Positions 18,597 through 28,509 of a DNA stretch of 64,000 nt are shown in pieces; the stretch's first letter is position 1, and every line of letters begins with the position of its first letter. The stretch spans positions 22,135-86,134 of the forward strand of contig NZ_JAKILD010000023.1 of assembly GCF_023283825.1 (NCBI RefSeq). Direction: 5' to 3'. A program made the translations under genes and the position numbers. This DNA is from Shewanella olleyana. GTDB taxonomy: Bacteria; Pseudomonadota; Gammaproteobacteria; Enterobacterales; Shewanellaceae. The notes under the pieces were generated by a model. The model was not told where the DNA came from. It saw nothing but the letters and a program-made list of their open reading frames with translations, and did no database searches.

Positions 18597-19898
18597 TTAT
18601 TTCCAGCTTGTCATCTTATGGCCTTTCACAGCGTAAAATAAGATAAACAAGTAGCACGGGATCATCACTAAGTATCCCCCCTGCATGCCTAAAGACGTTG
18701 CAGAACTTGTTAAGCCCCAGAACACAGGACCAAATGCACCACCTGCAATACCCATAATAAGTAGAGCTGAACCAGTGCTTGTTAGCTTACCCATACCCGA
18801 TAGCGCTAACGGCCATACAGCAGGCCATACAATCGCGTTAGCTAATCCTAAGAAAGCAATCAATAACAAGGTATCGGGTAACTCTGCACCACCAAACGGA
18901 ACTAAGATCATATTAGCGATAACGAAAGATTCACTGTCTCCAAAAACAATACCCAAAGATAAGATTACACCGAGAATTGCACTAATCAGTAATGCGTTAG
19001 GTTGCGAGATAAAGCGTGGAATACAAATAATACCTAATGTGTAACCAATCACCATACACACCATAGTGTATGAGGTCATCACGCCGTAATTTTCAACACC
19101 CAAGGTTAAGGCATAAGTACCAATGGTATCACCAGCAATCACCTCCACAGCAACGTAAACAAATAAGGCAACCACACCTAAAGCTAGATTAGGTTTAGCT
19201 AAAGCTTCTTTGATCTGACCTTTTTCAGAAGCTTCACCTTCTTCCTGCTCAAGCTCTGGCAGTGGTGACTTCTTCACAGCGAAAGCTAAAATACCGATAA
19301 ATATTGCCATGCCTAAGTAAGGTAAAATAAGACTATTTGCCATCTCATCGATTTGAATTTGCGTCAGAGTCGTGCCAACACGGTCTTTAAAGCTGTCTAA
19401 AATTAGCGCGGTAAATACCATAGGAGCAATAACACCAGCTCCTTTATTGAGTATTCCCATCACGCTAACACGAGCAGCTGCCGACTCTTCAGGTCCTAAA
19501 CGAACCACATAAGGGTTTACTGCTGTTTGAAGCAGAGTTTGCCCTGTTCCCATGACTAATTGCGCTAACAAAAACAAAGGAAATATTTGGGTTTTAGCTG
19601 CAGGTATAAATAGCAAACCAGCAACCATCATAATCCCCATACCTAGGGCCATTCCTGATTTGTAACCCACTTTACGGATAACCCAGGCAGAAGGCAGTGC
19701 GGTAAACGTTACCGCAATATAAAAAGAGAATAAAATAAGCGAGGCTTGAAAAGGGCTGAGTTGAAGAATTTGTTTCAGATACGGCATTAATGAGCCGTTT
19801 AACCAAGTCGCAAAACCGAGTACGAAAAAGAGAATGGCGACAATCGCCATTGGCAATAGACTACTTTTTTGCTGACTGTTATTCATTGTAGTTTCCAT
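18597..19898 (-). CDS. nagP: N-acetylglucosamine permease NagP (FucP-type MFS)
   Basis: About 433 residues and 12 predicted membrane helices. NagP is the inner-membrane NAG importer used by Shewanella and related bacteria instead of a PTS, delivering unphosphorylated NAG to NagK. Typical features are the N-terminal GFATWLNGSLMPYLKQIL, LLQTAVNPYVVRLGPEES and GLANAIVWPAVWPLALSGMG, all of the FucP/sugar:H+ symporter group. The start is uncertain between 19898 and 19886 (the latter has GGAAA at 7 bases); the ATG at 19919 looks too early. A NagR-like operator lies about 155 bases upstream, so it is probably its own transcript, separated from nagX by a MITE-like insertion. Confidence 0.93.
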   Translation of the reverse strand: METTMNNSQQKSSLLPMAIVAILFFVLGFATWLNGSLMPYLKQILQLSPFQASLILFSFYIAVTFTALPSAWVIRKVGYKSGMALGMGIMMVAGLLFIPAAKTQIFPLFLLAQLVMGTGQTLLQTAVNPYVVRLGPEESAAARVSVMGILNKGAGVIAPMVFTALILDSFKDRVGTTLTQIQIDEMANSLILPYLGMAIFIGILAFAVKKSPLPELEQEEGEASEKGQIKEALAKPNLALGVVALFVYVAVEVIAGDTIGTYALTLGVENYGVMTSYTMVCMVIGYTLGIICIPRFISQPNALLISAILGVILSLGIVFGDSESFVIANMILVPFGGAELPDTLLLIAFLGLANAIVWPAVWPLALSGMGKLTSTGSALLIMGIAGGAFGPVFWGLTSSATSLGMQGGYLVMIPCYLFILFYAVKGHKMTSWK

Positions 19899-20054
19899 AA
19901 ACCTGCTTCTTATTGTCATTAATTTCTGGCAATAATCTAAGAATATTGCCCCATATGAGTCTTATTGTTATTGAGGTTTTAGCATTACTATGAAGCCGAA
20001 TTGTTAATTCATTTTATAGTAAATACGCGATTCATGTTAAAACATAAACACCAC

Positions 20055-20072
20055 AAAGACAACGCTGTCATT
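20055..20072. promoter_or_regulatory. NagR-like operator before nagP
   Basis: AAAGACAACGCTGTCATT, one base off the full palindrome seen at three other NAG-island promoters. It sits upstream of nagP and downstream (in nag orientation) of the MITE-like element. Confidence 0.85.
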
Positions 20073-20151
20073 CCGTTAACTGGTACAACCATAACAAGTG
20101 AAAAATAAGGCCTGATAAATCCTATTCAAGCCATACACTTACAACTAGTGG

Positions 20152-20433
20152 TTAGGGCGTGTTGATCTTTTAAGGTTGTTTTTGCAGCGAATTGTTGGCC
20201 ATATATACAAGGCAGAGACTTTGTGGTGTAGTTATTCTACATAAAAAGTCGATAACGCAGTAAAAATCGCCAACAAACGCTGCCCAAAGGGTTCGACTAA
20301 AAGTGTTTTACTCTTTGTTGGATGCATCTTTTTAAAAAGAAGTGCTTAGATGACTAGGCATCAATCCATCCGCCTCAATTAAAACGCTTTTATTTCGAAC
20401 AAAACTTAACCAGCAAAGATCAACACGCCCTAA
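20152..20433. mobile_element. MITE-like element with 19-bp perfect terminal inverted repeats
   Basis: A 282-base element bounded by TTAGGGCGTGTTGATCTTT (20152-20170) and its exact complement (20415-20433). If the outer TA is the duplicated target, the element proper starts GGGCGTG, as expected for a TA-inserting (IS630/Tc1-like) non-autonomous element. No ORF of note lies inside. It ends 12 bases beyond the nagX stop and lies upstream of the nagP operator, so it splits the nag cluster between nagX and nagP. Confidence 0.85.
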
Positions 20434-20445
20434 TCTAAAAATCTT

Positions 20446-21636
20446 TTAAATTCGAATAAATATCTTTCTCTGATGCAACCATAATAGTGCTAACCATTGC
20501 ACTGCAATTAAACTGATGACTGCAAGTATTGACTGCCAGCTTTCTGGAGCCGCATTGACGACACCACCAAATAAACTCTGCGCAAAGTACTGCCAATTCA
20601 TTAAGCTTGAAGCAAGATAAATAATAATGGCATTAGTACCAATCACCACAAAGACAAAAGCCCACTTCTGCCACTTGAGAACATCAACTAATGCATAAAA
20701 TAAAGCCAGTAGAACGATACTCCAGCCTGAAGTCACTAACACGAAACTGCTTGTCCAAAGATCTTTGTTAACCGGAATCACTATATCGACAAGCCAGCCT
20801 AATCCCACAAATATAACGCCAATTAGAAATAGACAGATGACCTTAAACCATTCGCCAGTTAATTGACTCAACGTCTGTTGTTCTTTAACTAAAAACTGCC
20901 CTACAAAAACACCGATGAGTCCATTTACTACAGCAGGAATCGTCGACAGTATTCCTTCAGGATCTAATGGACGATTTTGATAAGAAATACCGGGTAGCAA
21001 TAAAGTGTCGATATAAGCGTTAATACTGCCCGTTTGAGTAAACTGCCCTGTTTGGCCATTTGGGAAAGGCATGAATAGTTGCACTAATCCATACCCGATT
21101 AAAATTGCAACAGCACTAAAAATTTGCACTCTTAAGCTGGTATGCCAAACAAGCATTGCGCCAATAAACCAAGCAAAGCCAATTCTTGCTAGCACGCTCG
21201 CATATCTCACTTGCTCAGGATCTAGCGGTGCTCCCGCTCCCCATCCATGGTTGTACAGCACGCCAAGTAAAATCAATAAACCTAAACGTTTAAATGCGTG
21301 ACGATATAAAGGAATGCGTTGTGCGAAAGGTAATTTATCTAACCTTTTAGGCGATAAACCCAGTGCAACGCCAGATAAGAAAATGAATAAAGGGAAAATA
21401 ACATCGTAAAAAGTAAAACCGTGCCATTGGCTATGATGCATTTGACCATCAAACCATTGCCAACCACTCCAGCCTGTTAACACTAATAACGCAGCAAATA
21501 ACCCTTCCCCGCCCAATATCCAAAACATGTCAAAGCCGCGCAAAGCATCAAGTGACATGAGGCGTTTTTTAGCTGGCTTTAAACCTGAATGGTCATCTTT
21601 TCCAGGGGCATTGAGTGAATCAGCTTGACTTACCAT
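20446..21636 (-). CDS. nagX: NagX, membrane protein of NAG utilisation (HGSNAT-like acyltransferase family)
   Basis: 396 residues with a hydrophilic N-terminal tail then about ten membrane helices. KKRLMSLDALRGFDMFWILGG and FYDVIFPLFIFLSGVALGLS are typical of the DUF5009/heparan-alpha-glucosaminide acetyltransferase-like family. In Shewanella nag clusters nagX is a conserved but biochemically unproven partner, suggested to be an inner-membrane transferase or transporter for GlcNAc or chito-oligosaccharides. It starts 4 bases after the nagA stop, so translation is likely coupled. The MITE-like element follows directly. Confidence 0.88.
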   Translation of the reverse strand: MVSQADSLNAPGKDDHSGLKPAKKRLMSLDALRGFDMFWILGGEGLFAALLVLTGWSGWQWFDGQMHHSQWHGFTFYDVIFPLFIFLSGVALGLSPKRLDKLPFAQRIPLYRHAFKRLGLLILLGVLYNHGWGAGAPLDPEQVRYASVLARIGFAWFIGAMLVWHTSLRVQIFSAVAILIGYGLVQLFMPFPNGQTGQFTQTGSINAYIDTLLLPGISYQNRPLDPEGILSTIPAVVNGLIGVFVGQFLVKEQQTLSQLTGEWFKVICLFLIGVIFVGLGWLVDIVIPVNKDLWTSSFVLVTSGWSIVLLALFYALVDVLKWQKWAFVFVVIGTNAIIIYLASSLMNWQYFAQSLFGGVVNAAPESWQSILAVISLIAVQWLALLWLHQRKIFIRI

Positions 21637-21640
21637 CTCG

Positions 21641-22831
21641 TTAAACCTGCTTTGAGTAAGATGAGCTTGTATAGATCAACTCGCCCTTAATATAAGTTTG
21701 ACTGACAGTATTTAGAGAATTAAGCAGCACAAAATCAGCTTGTTGACCGATTTCGATTTTACCGAGAGTGTGTTTATTTAAGTATTGAGCAGGATAAAGT
21801 GATGCCATTCTTAACGCTTCTTCATGACGCAAACCTAGCATAGTGACACTATTATTAACTGCCCCCACCATGTCTAAAACACAGCCTGCAAGTTCGCCTG
21901 ATTTTGCATTAAGCCTGTCACCTTGCCTAACTACTTCAGTGCCAAAAAGCTCAAAACTGGCATTTTCCCCCATGCCGACAGGAGGCATAGCATCAGTGAC
22001 TAACATCACCTTGCCTTGTGGTTTAACCTTAATCGCTAGTTTTGCTGTCGCACTATGGACATGATGACCATCTACGATAAGTCCACACCAAGCTTGTTCG
22101 CTTTCAAGTGCCGCACCGACCATTCCTGGCTCTCTTGAACCAAAACCCGACATAGCATTAAATAAATGAGTAAATCCATCTGCGCCCGCATCTAACGCTG
22201 CAACAACTGTTTCATAGTCTGCATTAGAATGACCTAAACAAACCTTAACGTCATTGGCAACCAAGGTTTTAATCACTTCAACTGAGACATTTTCAGGCGC
22301 TAACGTAACGACTTTAAGGCCTAAATCTTTTCTCGAGAATATGCTAAGTTCTTCATCCGAAATACTACGGATAAATGATTGTGGGTGAACGCCCTTTTTC
22401 GGCACACTAAGATGTGGGCCTTCAAAGTGGATCCCAAGTACACCTGCTGCATTGCTTTTAATTGCCATTGCAACTGCGTCGGCCGCCTGAGCCATGACGT
22501 CCACTTGATCGGTTATCAATGTCGGTAAAAAACCCGTTGTGCCAAACTGTGCATGCGCTCGGCCTATGGTTTTTATACATTCAAGAGTGGGTTGAGCATT
22601 AAATAAAGCTCCACCACCGCCATTAACCTGAACATCGACAAACCCAGGCACTAAAGTACCATGCAAATGAAGCACGTTTTCTAGTGCCGCTTCATCAACA
22701 AATTGTAGATCCAGACCTTTTTCATCAATGGCATTAATCGCTGTAATAACGCCTTGTTCAACAGTGATTGCAGCGCGTTGCTTGAACTGCTGTCCATCGA
22801 AATATTTATCTACAATTAAGGTTTGCTTCAT
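21641..22831 (-). CDS. nagA: N-acetylglucosamine-6-phosphate deacetylase
   Basis: 396 residues. It removes acetate from GlcNAc-6-P to give glucosamine-6-P. The amidohydrolase barrel shows PGFVDVQVNGGGG (Gln in place of the first metal His, as in E. coli NagA), GIHFEGPHLS with the metal-binding Glu, CLGHSNADY and THLFNAMSGF with metal His residues, IVDGHHVH for substrate, and LVTDAMPPVG with the catalytic Asp. The ATG at 22831 follows AAGAGAG; the upstream in-frame GTG overlaps that ribosome site and is rejected. It lies between nagB-II and nagX in one operon. Confidence 0.96.
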   Translation of the reverse strand: MKQTLIVDKYFDGQQFKQRAAITVEQGVITAINAIDEKGLDLQFVDEAALENVLHLHGTLVPGFVDVQVNGGGGALFNAQPTLECIKTIGRAHAQFGTTGFLPTLITDQVDVMAQAADAVAMAIKSNAAGVLGIHFEGPHLSVPKKGVHPQSFIRSISDEELSIFSRKDLGLKVVTLAPENVSVEVIKTLVANDVKVCLGHSNADYETVVAALDAGADGFTHLFNAMSGFGSREPGMVGAALESEQAWCGLIVDGHHVHSATAKLAIKVKPQGKVMLVTDAMPPVGMGENASFELFGTEVVRQGDRLNAKSGELAGCVLDMVGAVNNSVTMLGLRHEEALRMASLYPAQYLNKHTLGKIEIGQQADFVLLNSLNTVSQTYIKGELIYTSSSYSKQV

Positions 22832-22921
22832 AATGTCTCTCTTCACAACTAAACAATACTGACGCTGAATACTGATACAAATAAATAACGGCTTAAGTGA
22901 TTACGTAAGCCGTTTATTCAG

Positions 22922-23920
22922 TTAAAGGGTTTGAGTGACTTTTTTAAGTCCTTCAGGCTGGTCTGGGTCAATACCACGTGCAACCGCAACGGCTGCAACA
23001 TCGATATAAAAACGTTGTAATAGTGCAAGTGGCGCAACACGTGGATGAATTTCAGATGATGTTTGATTTAAATGAACTAAGTCAGCACCACGCTGCTTCA
23101 CGTTTTCAATTTGTTCTATGTGGCTGTCGTATGATTCATCATTAATGCACGCATCGACAATAGCGAGTTTTTTCTCAACCAATGTCACTGGTCCATGTAA
23201 AAACTCTGCACTACTGAATGACTCAGCATGAATTGAACAGACTTCTTTCATCTTAAGGGCAATTTCTTTAGTCACGGCATAACCAAGACCTCGGCCTAGT
23301 ACCACTAGATTATTTACCCCAGCTAATGACTCAGGAGTTAATTGCGGCTCTGAATCAACAGCGGTTTGCAATGCTGAAGGCATTGAATCAACAGCAGCTG
23401 CGAGCGACGCACTTTGTGTCCACTCAGCCGTTAATTGAACAATCGCAGATAAAGTCGCTAAATAACTCTTAGTGGCTGCAACTGCTTTTTCTTCACCCGC
23501 TCGTAGCGGTAGAACAACATCAACAATATCTTTAATCGGCGCTGTTTCATCGTTCACAAGCGCGACACAAAATGCGCCAGCATTTTTAGCCATTTGAGCC
23601 TGAGCTAAAATATCTGGGCTACGACCAGACTGTGAAATCACAATCACCAAGCCACCTTCGAGCTGAAGACTTTTACCATAAACACTGGCAACAGAAGGCG
23701 CGGCAGCGAAAGTTGGAATACCCACTTCAATTTCAAATAGGTATTTAGCGAAAACACCTGCGTGATCTGATGAACCACGACCCACAATCATGACAAATTT
23801 AGGCTTAAAAGCGCGAAGCTTTTCACCCAATTCTTTTGTTAAACCTGCATTGGCAGCAAGTTGTTCAGCAATTTTTTGAGGGGCTGAGCGAGCTTCTAGC
23901 TCCATAATTGTATCTGTCAT
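22922..23920 (-). CDS. nagB: Glucosamine-6-phosphate deaminase, SIS-domain type (NagB-II)
   Basis: 332 residues with two SIS sugar-phosphate isomerase domains. VMIVGRGSSDHAGVFAKYLFE and VIVISQSGRSPDILAQAQMAK are phosphosugar-binding loops, and AESFSSAEFLHGPVTLVE lies in the C-terminal half. This replaces the unrelated classical NagB and resembles the isomerase half of GlmS. It converts GlcN-6-P to fructose-6-P and ammonia. The start follows AGGG at 8 bases. It lies 90 bases before nagA and 172 bases after nagK. Confidence 0.93.
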   Translation of the reverse strand: MTDTIMELEARSAPQKIAEQLAANAGLTKELGEKLRAFKPKFVMIVGRGSSDHAGVFAKYLFEIEVGIPTFAAAPSVASVYGKSLQLEGGLVIVISQSGRSPDILAQAQMAKNAGAFCVALVNDETAPIKDIVDVVLPLRAGEEKAVAATKSYLATLSAIVQLTAEWTQSASLAAAVDSMPSALQTAVDSEPQLTPESLAGVNNLVVLGRGLGYAVTKEIALKMKEVCSIHAESFSSAEFLHGPVTLVEKKLAIVDACINDESYDSHIEQIENVKQRGADLVHLNQTSSEIHPRVAPLALLQRFYIDVAAVAVARGIDPDQPEGLKKVTQTL

Positions 23921-24092
23921 CGGTTTAACCCTATTAATGTTGTTAGCAAGATACTTACTGGCATCTCGCTGATGTTTAGAATTTAATAAGTTCGGTCACA
24001 ACCAAACTGGTTACTGAATACTTTATCTACTTTGAATAAGATTATTTTTAGCTAAATTAATGTGGAACTGATTCTTGCTAGACTGAACCTTG

Positions 24093-24998
24093 CTAGGCTG
24101 ATTCTTGTTGAGCAAATTCTTGTTGAGCAAAAAGTATTGCTCCAATTTCAGGCGGAGACATGGCCAGTTCAACTCTGGCGGCAACATCATCGTCAAGCCA
24201 TGAACTTAATGGCTCAGCTAAACCTCCAATCATTGAAAATCGCGTTGGTTGTATGGCAAATAACTTTCGCGCCATCGCACTAATATACTCAGCCCCCTGC
24301 TTTACTATGTTCACGGCTACAGTGTCACCCAGCTCAGCCTGCTCCAATACAATGCGAGCTAATTTGGCATAAGTACTCGAAGATTGCCCAGCTAGGTTTT
24401 CTACAATCCCCATAGCATCAGTGACATTGAAATGCTCCAATATCGGCTGTGTTAATCCTGTGTGTTCAGCAAAGCCATCTAGACTAAGTAATACATGTTC
24501 AGCGGCTTGCTGACCTAACCAAGCACCACTGCCTTTATCACCTAGAGCAAAGCCATGACCGCCAATCAATAAACTTTGATTGCCAACATGTGCATAACCA
24601 CAAGAGCCTGTTCCAGTGATAATGACTGCACCATCGTTGCCTTCATGAGCGCCGATACAGGCTGTATGCAAATCGGTAGTGAGATACATTTTTGCAAAGG
24701 GATGTTGCCACTGATTAACCAGTTCAAATAAACGCGGCACATTAACGCCAGCTAAACCTAAGCCCGCCACTAATGTTTTCACATCTTCGGCTTTAAGGTT
24801 GGCATCAGTAATCGCCAACTGAGTTGAAGCAAGGATTGACTCGAATGTTTGTTCAAGGCCATGTAAAGGATTCGCGCGCCCAGCAACACCTGTTCCTAGC
24901 ACGCCTCTTTGAGGACAAAAAATTGTTGCGCGGCATTTACTGCCACCACCATCGATGCCAATAAAAAGCTGTGATTCATTTTGCAGATTAACGCCCAT
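24093..24998 (-). CDS. nagK: N-acetylglucosamine kinase NagK (BadF/BcrA ATPase type)
   Basis: 301 residues. It phosphorylates imported NAG to GlcNAc-6-P. The N-terminal phosphate-binding loop LFIGIDGGGSKCRATIF and the motifs VIITGTGSCGYAHV and GDKGSGAWLGQQAAEH match the ASKHA kinase group used in Shewanella nag clusters. The ATG at 24998 follows AGAGGG; the long upstream extension in the same frame is not needed. The C-terminus carries a short repeat (EFAQQES preceded by FAQQ) caused by a 15-base tandem duplication. It is the first gene of nagK-nagB-nagA-nagX and has a NagR-like operator about 120 bases upstream. Confidence 0.93.
   Translation of the reverse strand: MGVNLQNESQLFIGIDGGGSKCRATIFCPQRGVLGTGVAGRANPLHGLEQTFESILASTQLAITDANLKAEDVKTLVAGLGLAGVNVPRLFELVNQWQHPFAKMYLTTDLHTACIGAHEGNDGAVIITGTGSCGYAHVGNQSLLIGGHGFALGDKGSGAWLGQQAAEHVLLSLDGFAEHTGLTQPILEHFNVTDAMGIVENLAGQSSSTYAKLARIVLEQAELGDTVAVNIVKQGAEYISAMARKLFAIQPTRFSMIGGLAEPLSSWLDDDVAARVELAMSPPEIGAILFAQQEFAQQESA
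24101..24130. repeat. 15-base direct repeat in the 3' end of nagK
   Basis: ATTCTTGTTGAGCAA occurs twice in tandem, with degenerate relatives at 24071-24099. It duplicates five codons (LeuLeuGlnGlnGlu-like reading FAQQE on the coding strand) at the extreme C-terminus. Confidence 0.85.
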
Positions 24999-25118
24999 GA
25001 CATCCCTCTTATCTCTTCTTTTTAAGCCGCTGTAAGCAAAGTTTAAATAACGTATTATTCGAATTAAAATCACGCTATTGCTGGGCTACTGAACAAGTTA
25101 ACTTTATGTTACACCACA

Positions 25119-25136
25119 AATGACAGCGTTGTCATT
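25119..25136. promoter_or_regulatory. NagR-like operator before nagK operon
   Basis: AATGACAGCGTTGTCATT, a near-perfect palindrome with central CG, about 120 bases upstream of nagK. Confidence 0.9.
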
Positions 25137-25254
25137 TATTTTCTAACAAAGATAGTTAAAACAAAAATAAATACACACTAAGACACTGTTTTTAAATACT
25201 TACCAAGCTAAAAATAATTAGTGGCGCATATGGAATACATGACAATTTTGATAC

Positions 25255-25284
25255 AAAAAAGGCGTTAACAATGTGTTTAACGCC
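25255..25284 (-). terminator. Terminator after hex
   Basis: An 8-bp stem GGCGTTAA / TTAACGCC is followed on the minus strand by a T6 tract, 31 bases beyond the hex stop. Confidence 0.9.
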
Positions 25285-25315
25285 TAATGTTGATTTTTGT
25301 TAAATAGTGACTCAA

Positions 25316-28003
25316 TTATAAAATCAAGCTTCTACCTTTTCTGTTTCCGTCCGGCGCTATCGCGCGCACTTCAACTTTGCCGCTTACCTCTATCGGCGTG
25401 GTAAATTGAGTCCATGAACCTGCTTCATCTCGATACTCAATCTGTAAACCTGGAAATGCAATATTAGCGTGTAGTTTGCCATCAATGATCTTAGCGCCGA
25501 CTGTCGGTATACGATAAGCAATGTTAGCTTTATCCAGTTTCGCTAACTCTTTGTGGCCTAGAGTATTGGCGATGCCATTCCATTGCTGTTGCTGTTGCTG
25601 ACGCATTTCGGCAGTAAAGTAACCTGACTGCTGATTATAAACGGCACCTTCATATTGATATGGCACTTCCCACTGCGCTTTGTGCCACGCTTTTTCAGCC
25701 AACATTAACACTCTCGGATACATCATATATTCAGCGACATCATCGCTACGTATCGTCTCACTCCAGATTTGCCCTTGAATACCGCTAAAGCCATGACCTT
25801 TCTTCAAAGGTTGTGAGATGACTTGTCCCGCTTCATCAAGCTTGATGGTGTCATCTGCAGTGAATGCATTCCCTTCGATATCTGTCCATTGCTCTGCATT
25901 TGCTGGCAAGTTATCAGGCATAAAATTAAATATTCTTTGGCTATTTTGAGCTCTACCTGCCCAGTAATAGCCATGCTCTTTTGGATCAGCTTCATAAGGG
26001 AAATCAAAATAAAGCACCTCTGGTGTTGATAGTACTGCATCCCAGCCTAAATTAGCCTGAGTGTGTGCAAGCTTATAACCGCCATGAGAGATAACATCCC
26101 AAATGTTACTTTGACTTTTAGCTGGCATATTTGCAGGGTTAGTATGGCCCATACCATCACTCCAACCTGCCGGTTCAATTCCCTTAGCAGCTAATGAATT
26201 CGATAATCGCTCAATAAAGTAAGCCCCTAAATCATCCACCGAAGAAACGCCTTTATCATTATTCTCAACAAAAGAGAGACATTGTGGGGATTGCTTCCAA
26301 GCGCCAGCTGTTTCATCGGCCCCTATATGGTATCGATGTAATGGATGATTAGCTTGTTGATGCAATTTAGCTATTTCACTAATGACTTTATCGACAAAGT
26401 TGAAAGTCGACTCCATACATACATTTAAAGTGTTATCACTGTAATATTGAACCGATGAATAAACTGTCTTATCTTCGGCATCTGAAAGTAAGTATTCATT
26501 AGCAGCTGCCGTATCTCCTGCAGCAACAAATTTACGATATCTCGCATCCATTGATTTTATTGCCGCGCGAGAATGCCCTGGCATGTCCATTGATGGGATC
26601 ACTTCAACTTGACGTGCCGTTGCGTATTGTAAAATCTCTATATAATCAGCTTTGCTGTAAAAACCGTTAACTTGACTATCAGCAAAAGGGCCACTACCTA
26701 ATTGCGGGATCAAACACCTCGTCTCGGTTAAGTCATGACAACGTTTACTGCCAATGTCGGTTAATTCAGGCAGACCATCAATTTCTAAACGCCAACCTTC
26801 ATCATCAGCCATATGCAAATGCAGCTTGTTAAGCTTATAGGCTGCCATTTGATCAATAAGATCTAATATCATTTGCTTACTATGAAAGTTTCTCGCGACA
26901 TCGACATGCATACCGCGAAAGTCATAGCGAGGTGCATCAGCTATGCTGAGGGTATTTACCGTTAAATCATCAGTGGCTAAAAGTGCAGTGATTGACGCTA
27001 TACCATATGAAAAACCAGCATCATTTGCGGCTGAAACGTTAATATTTTTATCACTAATATCGAGTTTATAACTGCCGGCAATGGTTAATTGTTTATCCGT
27101 AACCAAATTTAATGGCACACCGTTTTCATTCGGTGACACACCTAAACGCGATAATCTCTCTAAAGCCGCTGCAACATGTTTAGGGTTAACTTGATTGTAA
27201 TTAATATTAATACCCTGCGCTAAATCCACAGGTTTATTTGTTGAAGTAACAGATACAGATGACGGTGTAGGAATAATACTGTTTTCAGTCAGGTCTTCAC
27301 TTAAAGATACATCTTGATTGTTATCAAACAGTACATTGGCTTTAGCCCAAACAATCTTATCGTTTTCAGTGCGGCGATATTGCTTTTTAGCATCTGTGAA
27401 TGCTTCTACATAAGGCCTTTGCTCCATACCAGTCTCACTGTCGATACTCACTTTAGTGCTCGCGATGACAACAGGCTCTAACCCTTCAACCACTATGTAA
27501 TAGTTCGGCATAGGATCCGTTTCAGATAATTGCCACAACTCACCTCGAAATTTCAGCGTGTTAACCTCACCAGCAGAAAAACCTTTGAAAGCATCTGTTG
27601 GGGTTATTTGGTGTAAGTCCCCCTGCACACGGCTAATTGAAAACTCAGGACTTAGCACCTTTTGCACTGGGCGCATTTGACTATAAAAAATTGACCAATT
27701 GCTGTTGTTGCTGCCTGATGGGCTCATAAAATCTATTTCGGCAATAAAACAGCGCTCACCTTTTTGTTCAGGTGCACAAGCTTCTTCAGGCACATTGGTC
27801 ACCATGCGATAAGTCACTTTTAATTCTTGTGCGAACTTATTTAAAGATGCTTGATCCCATTTGCCTTGCTTAGCAATCTGGTCGCTATCTGAAGCAGTAG
27901 GAATTTGCTGAGTGTTTGTAGACTCACTTTCAGGTGATGAATGATGACAACCTGCTAGGCCAAGTGACAATAATAAAGCAGATGCAATAATGGTCTTTTT
28001 CAT
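25316..28003 (-). CDS. hex: GH20 beta-N-acetylhexosaminidase lipoprotein
   Basis: 895 residues. The lipobox SLGLAGC predicts a lipid-anchored, outer-membrane or periplasmic enzyme. It then carries the chitobiase/HEX N-terminal sugar-binding domain (about 55-220), a GH20b domain (about 240-350), the GH20 barrel from YDFRGMHVDVARNFHS with the catalytic pair in HIGADETAGAW (near residue 563), and a chitobiase C-terminal domain. It releases NAG from chito-oligosaccharides. The start follows GAGGAA. Its NagR-like operator lies about 325 bases upstream, implying a long leader or a second promoter element. Confidence 0.95.
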   Translation of the reverse strand: MKKTIIASALLLSLGLAGCHHSSPESESTNTQQIPTASDSDQIAKQGKWDQASLNKFAQELKVTYRMVTNVPEEACAPEQKGERCFIAEIDFMSPSGSNNSNWSIFYSQMRPVQKVLSPEFSISRVQGDLHQITPTDAFKGFSAGEVNTLKFRGELWQLSETDPMPNYYIVVEGLEPVVIASTKVSIDSETGMEQRPYVEAFTDAKKQYRRTENDKIVWAKANVLFDNNQDVSLSEDLTENSIIPTPSSVSVTSTNKPVDLAQGININYNQVNPKHVAAALERLSRLGVSPNENGVPLNLVTDKQLTIAGSYKLDISDKNINVSAANDAGFSYGIASITALLATDDLTVNTLSIADAPRYDFRGMHVDVARNFHSKQMILDLIDQMAAYKLNKLHLHMADDEGWRLEIDGLPELTDIGSKRCHDLTETRCLIPQLGSGPFADSQVNGFYSKADYIEILQYATARQVEVIPSMDMPGHSRAAIKSMDARYRKFVAAGDTAAANEYLLSDAEDKTVYSSVQYYSDNTLNVCMESTFNFVDKVISEIAKLHQQANHPLHRYHIGADETAGAWKQSPQCLSFVENNDKGVSSVDDLGAYFIERLSNSLAAKGIEPAGWSDGMGHTNPANMPAKSQSNIWDVISHGGYKLAHTQANLGWDAVLSTPEVLYFDFPYEADPKEHGYYWAGRAQNSQRIFNFMPDNLPANAEQWTDIEGNAFTADDTIKLDEAGQVISQPLKKGHGFSGIQGQIWSETIRSDDVAEYMMYPRVLMLAEKAWHKAQWEVPYQYEGAVYNQQSGYFTAEMRQQQQQQWNGIANTLGHKELAKLDKANIAYRIPTVGAKIIDGKLHANIAFPGLQIEYRDEAGSWTQFTTPIEVSGKVEVRAIAPDGNRKGRSLIL

Positions 28004-28327
28004 AAATTCCTCAGTTTATCCCTAAAGCGACAATTAATATTTAAAATTCTTATTTTGGATATGCACTGCCTGTGAAACTCCCTATTCAGCTTATCAAGTT
28101 TGCCTTATTCACGAGTTTATTTAAAAACTGCACTTTGGAAAAATTAGCTAACTGCAGATAAAAAAATAGCTGGGAACAATAGGATGAACCCAGCTTATAC
28201 TCGTTTCTGGGGAGAGACTAAAAGTATAAAAATTAATTGTACTTCGCCCGACCGAAATACAATTAAAACATGGACAAAAGACCTCTTCCTTATCCATGTG
28301 GACCTTAAAACAACGAATCACACAAGC

Positions 28328-28345
28328 AATGACAACGCTGTCATT
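28328..28345. promoter_or_regulatory. NagR-like operator upstream of hex
   Basis: AATGACAACGCTGTCATT. It lies between the hex start (minus strand) and the plus-strand hexapeptide-repeat ORF, so it could control either direction. Confidence 0.9.
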
Positions 28346-28509
28346 TATAATCTACAGAAATAAATCACAGATTTCTACATTTATCTGACGATTAGATACA
28401 CTTATTTAACAATGGTGTTTTATACCATTTTAAAACAATAAGTTAAGATAAATTCATTTATTAAAACAAGCTTAAGAAGATTAATAATGGCCTGAATAAG
28501 GCTATCTAA

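Noticed and set aside
28413..28432. Inverted AATGG/CCATT near hex
   Set aside because: Five-base arms are too short to support a regulator site beside the clear NagR-like operator.
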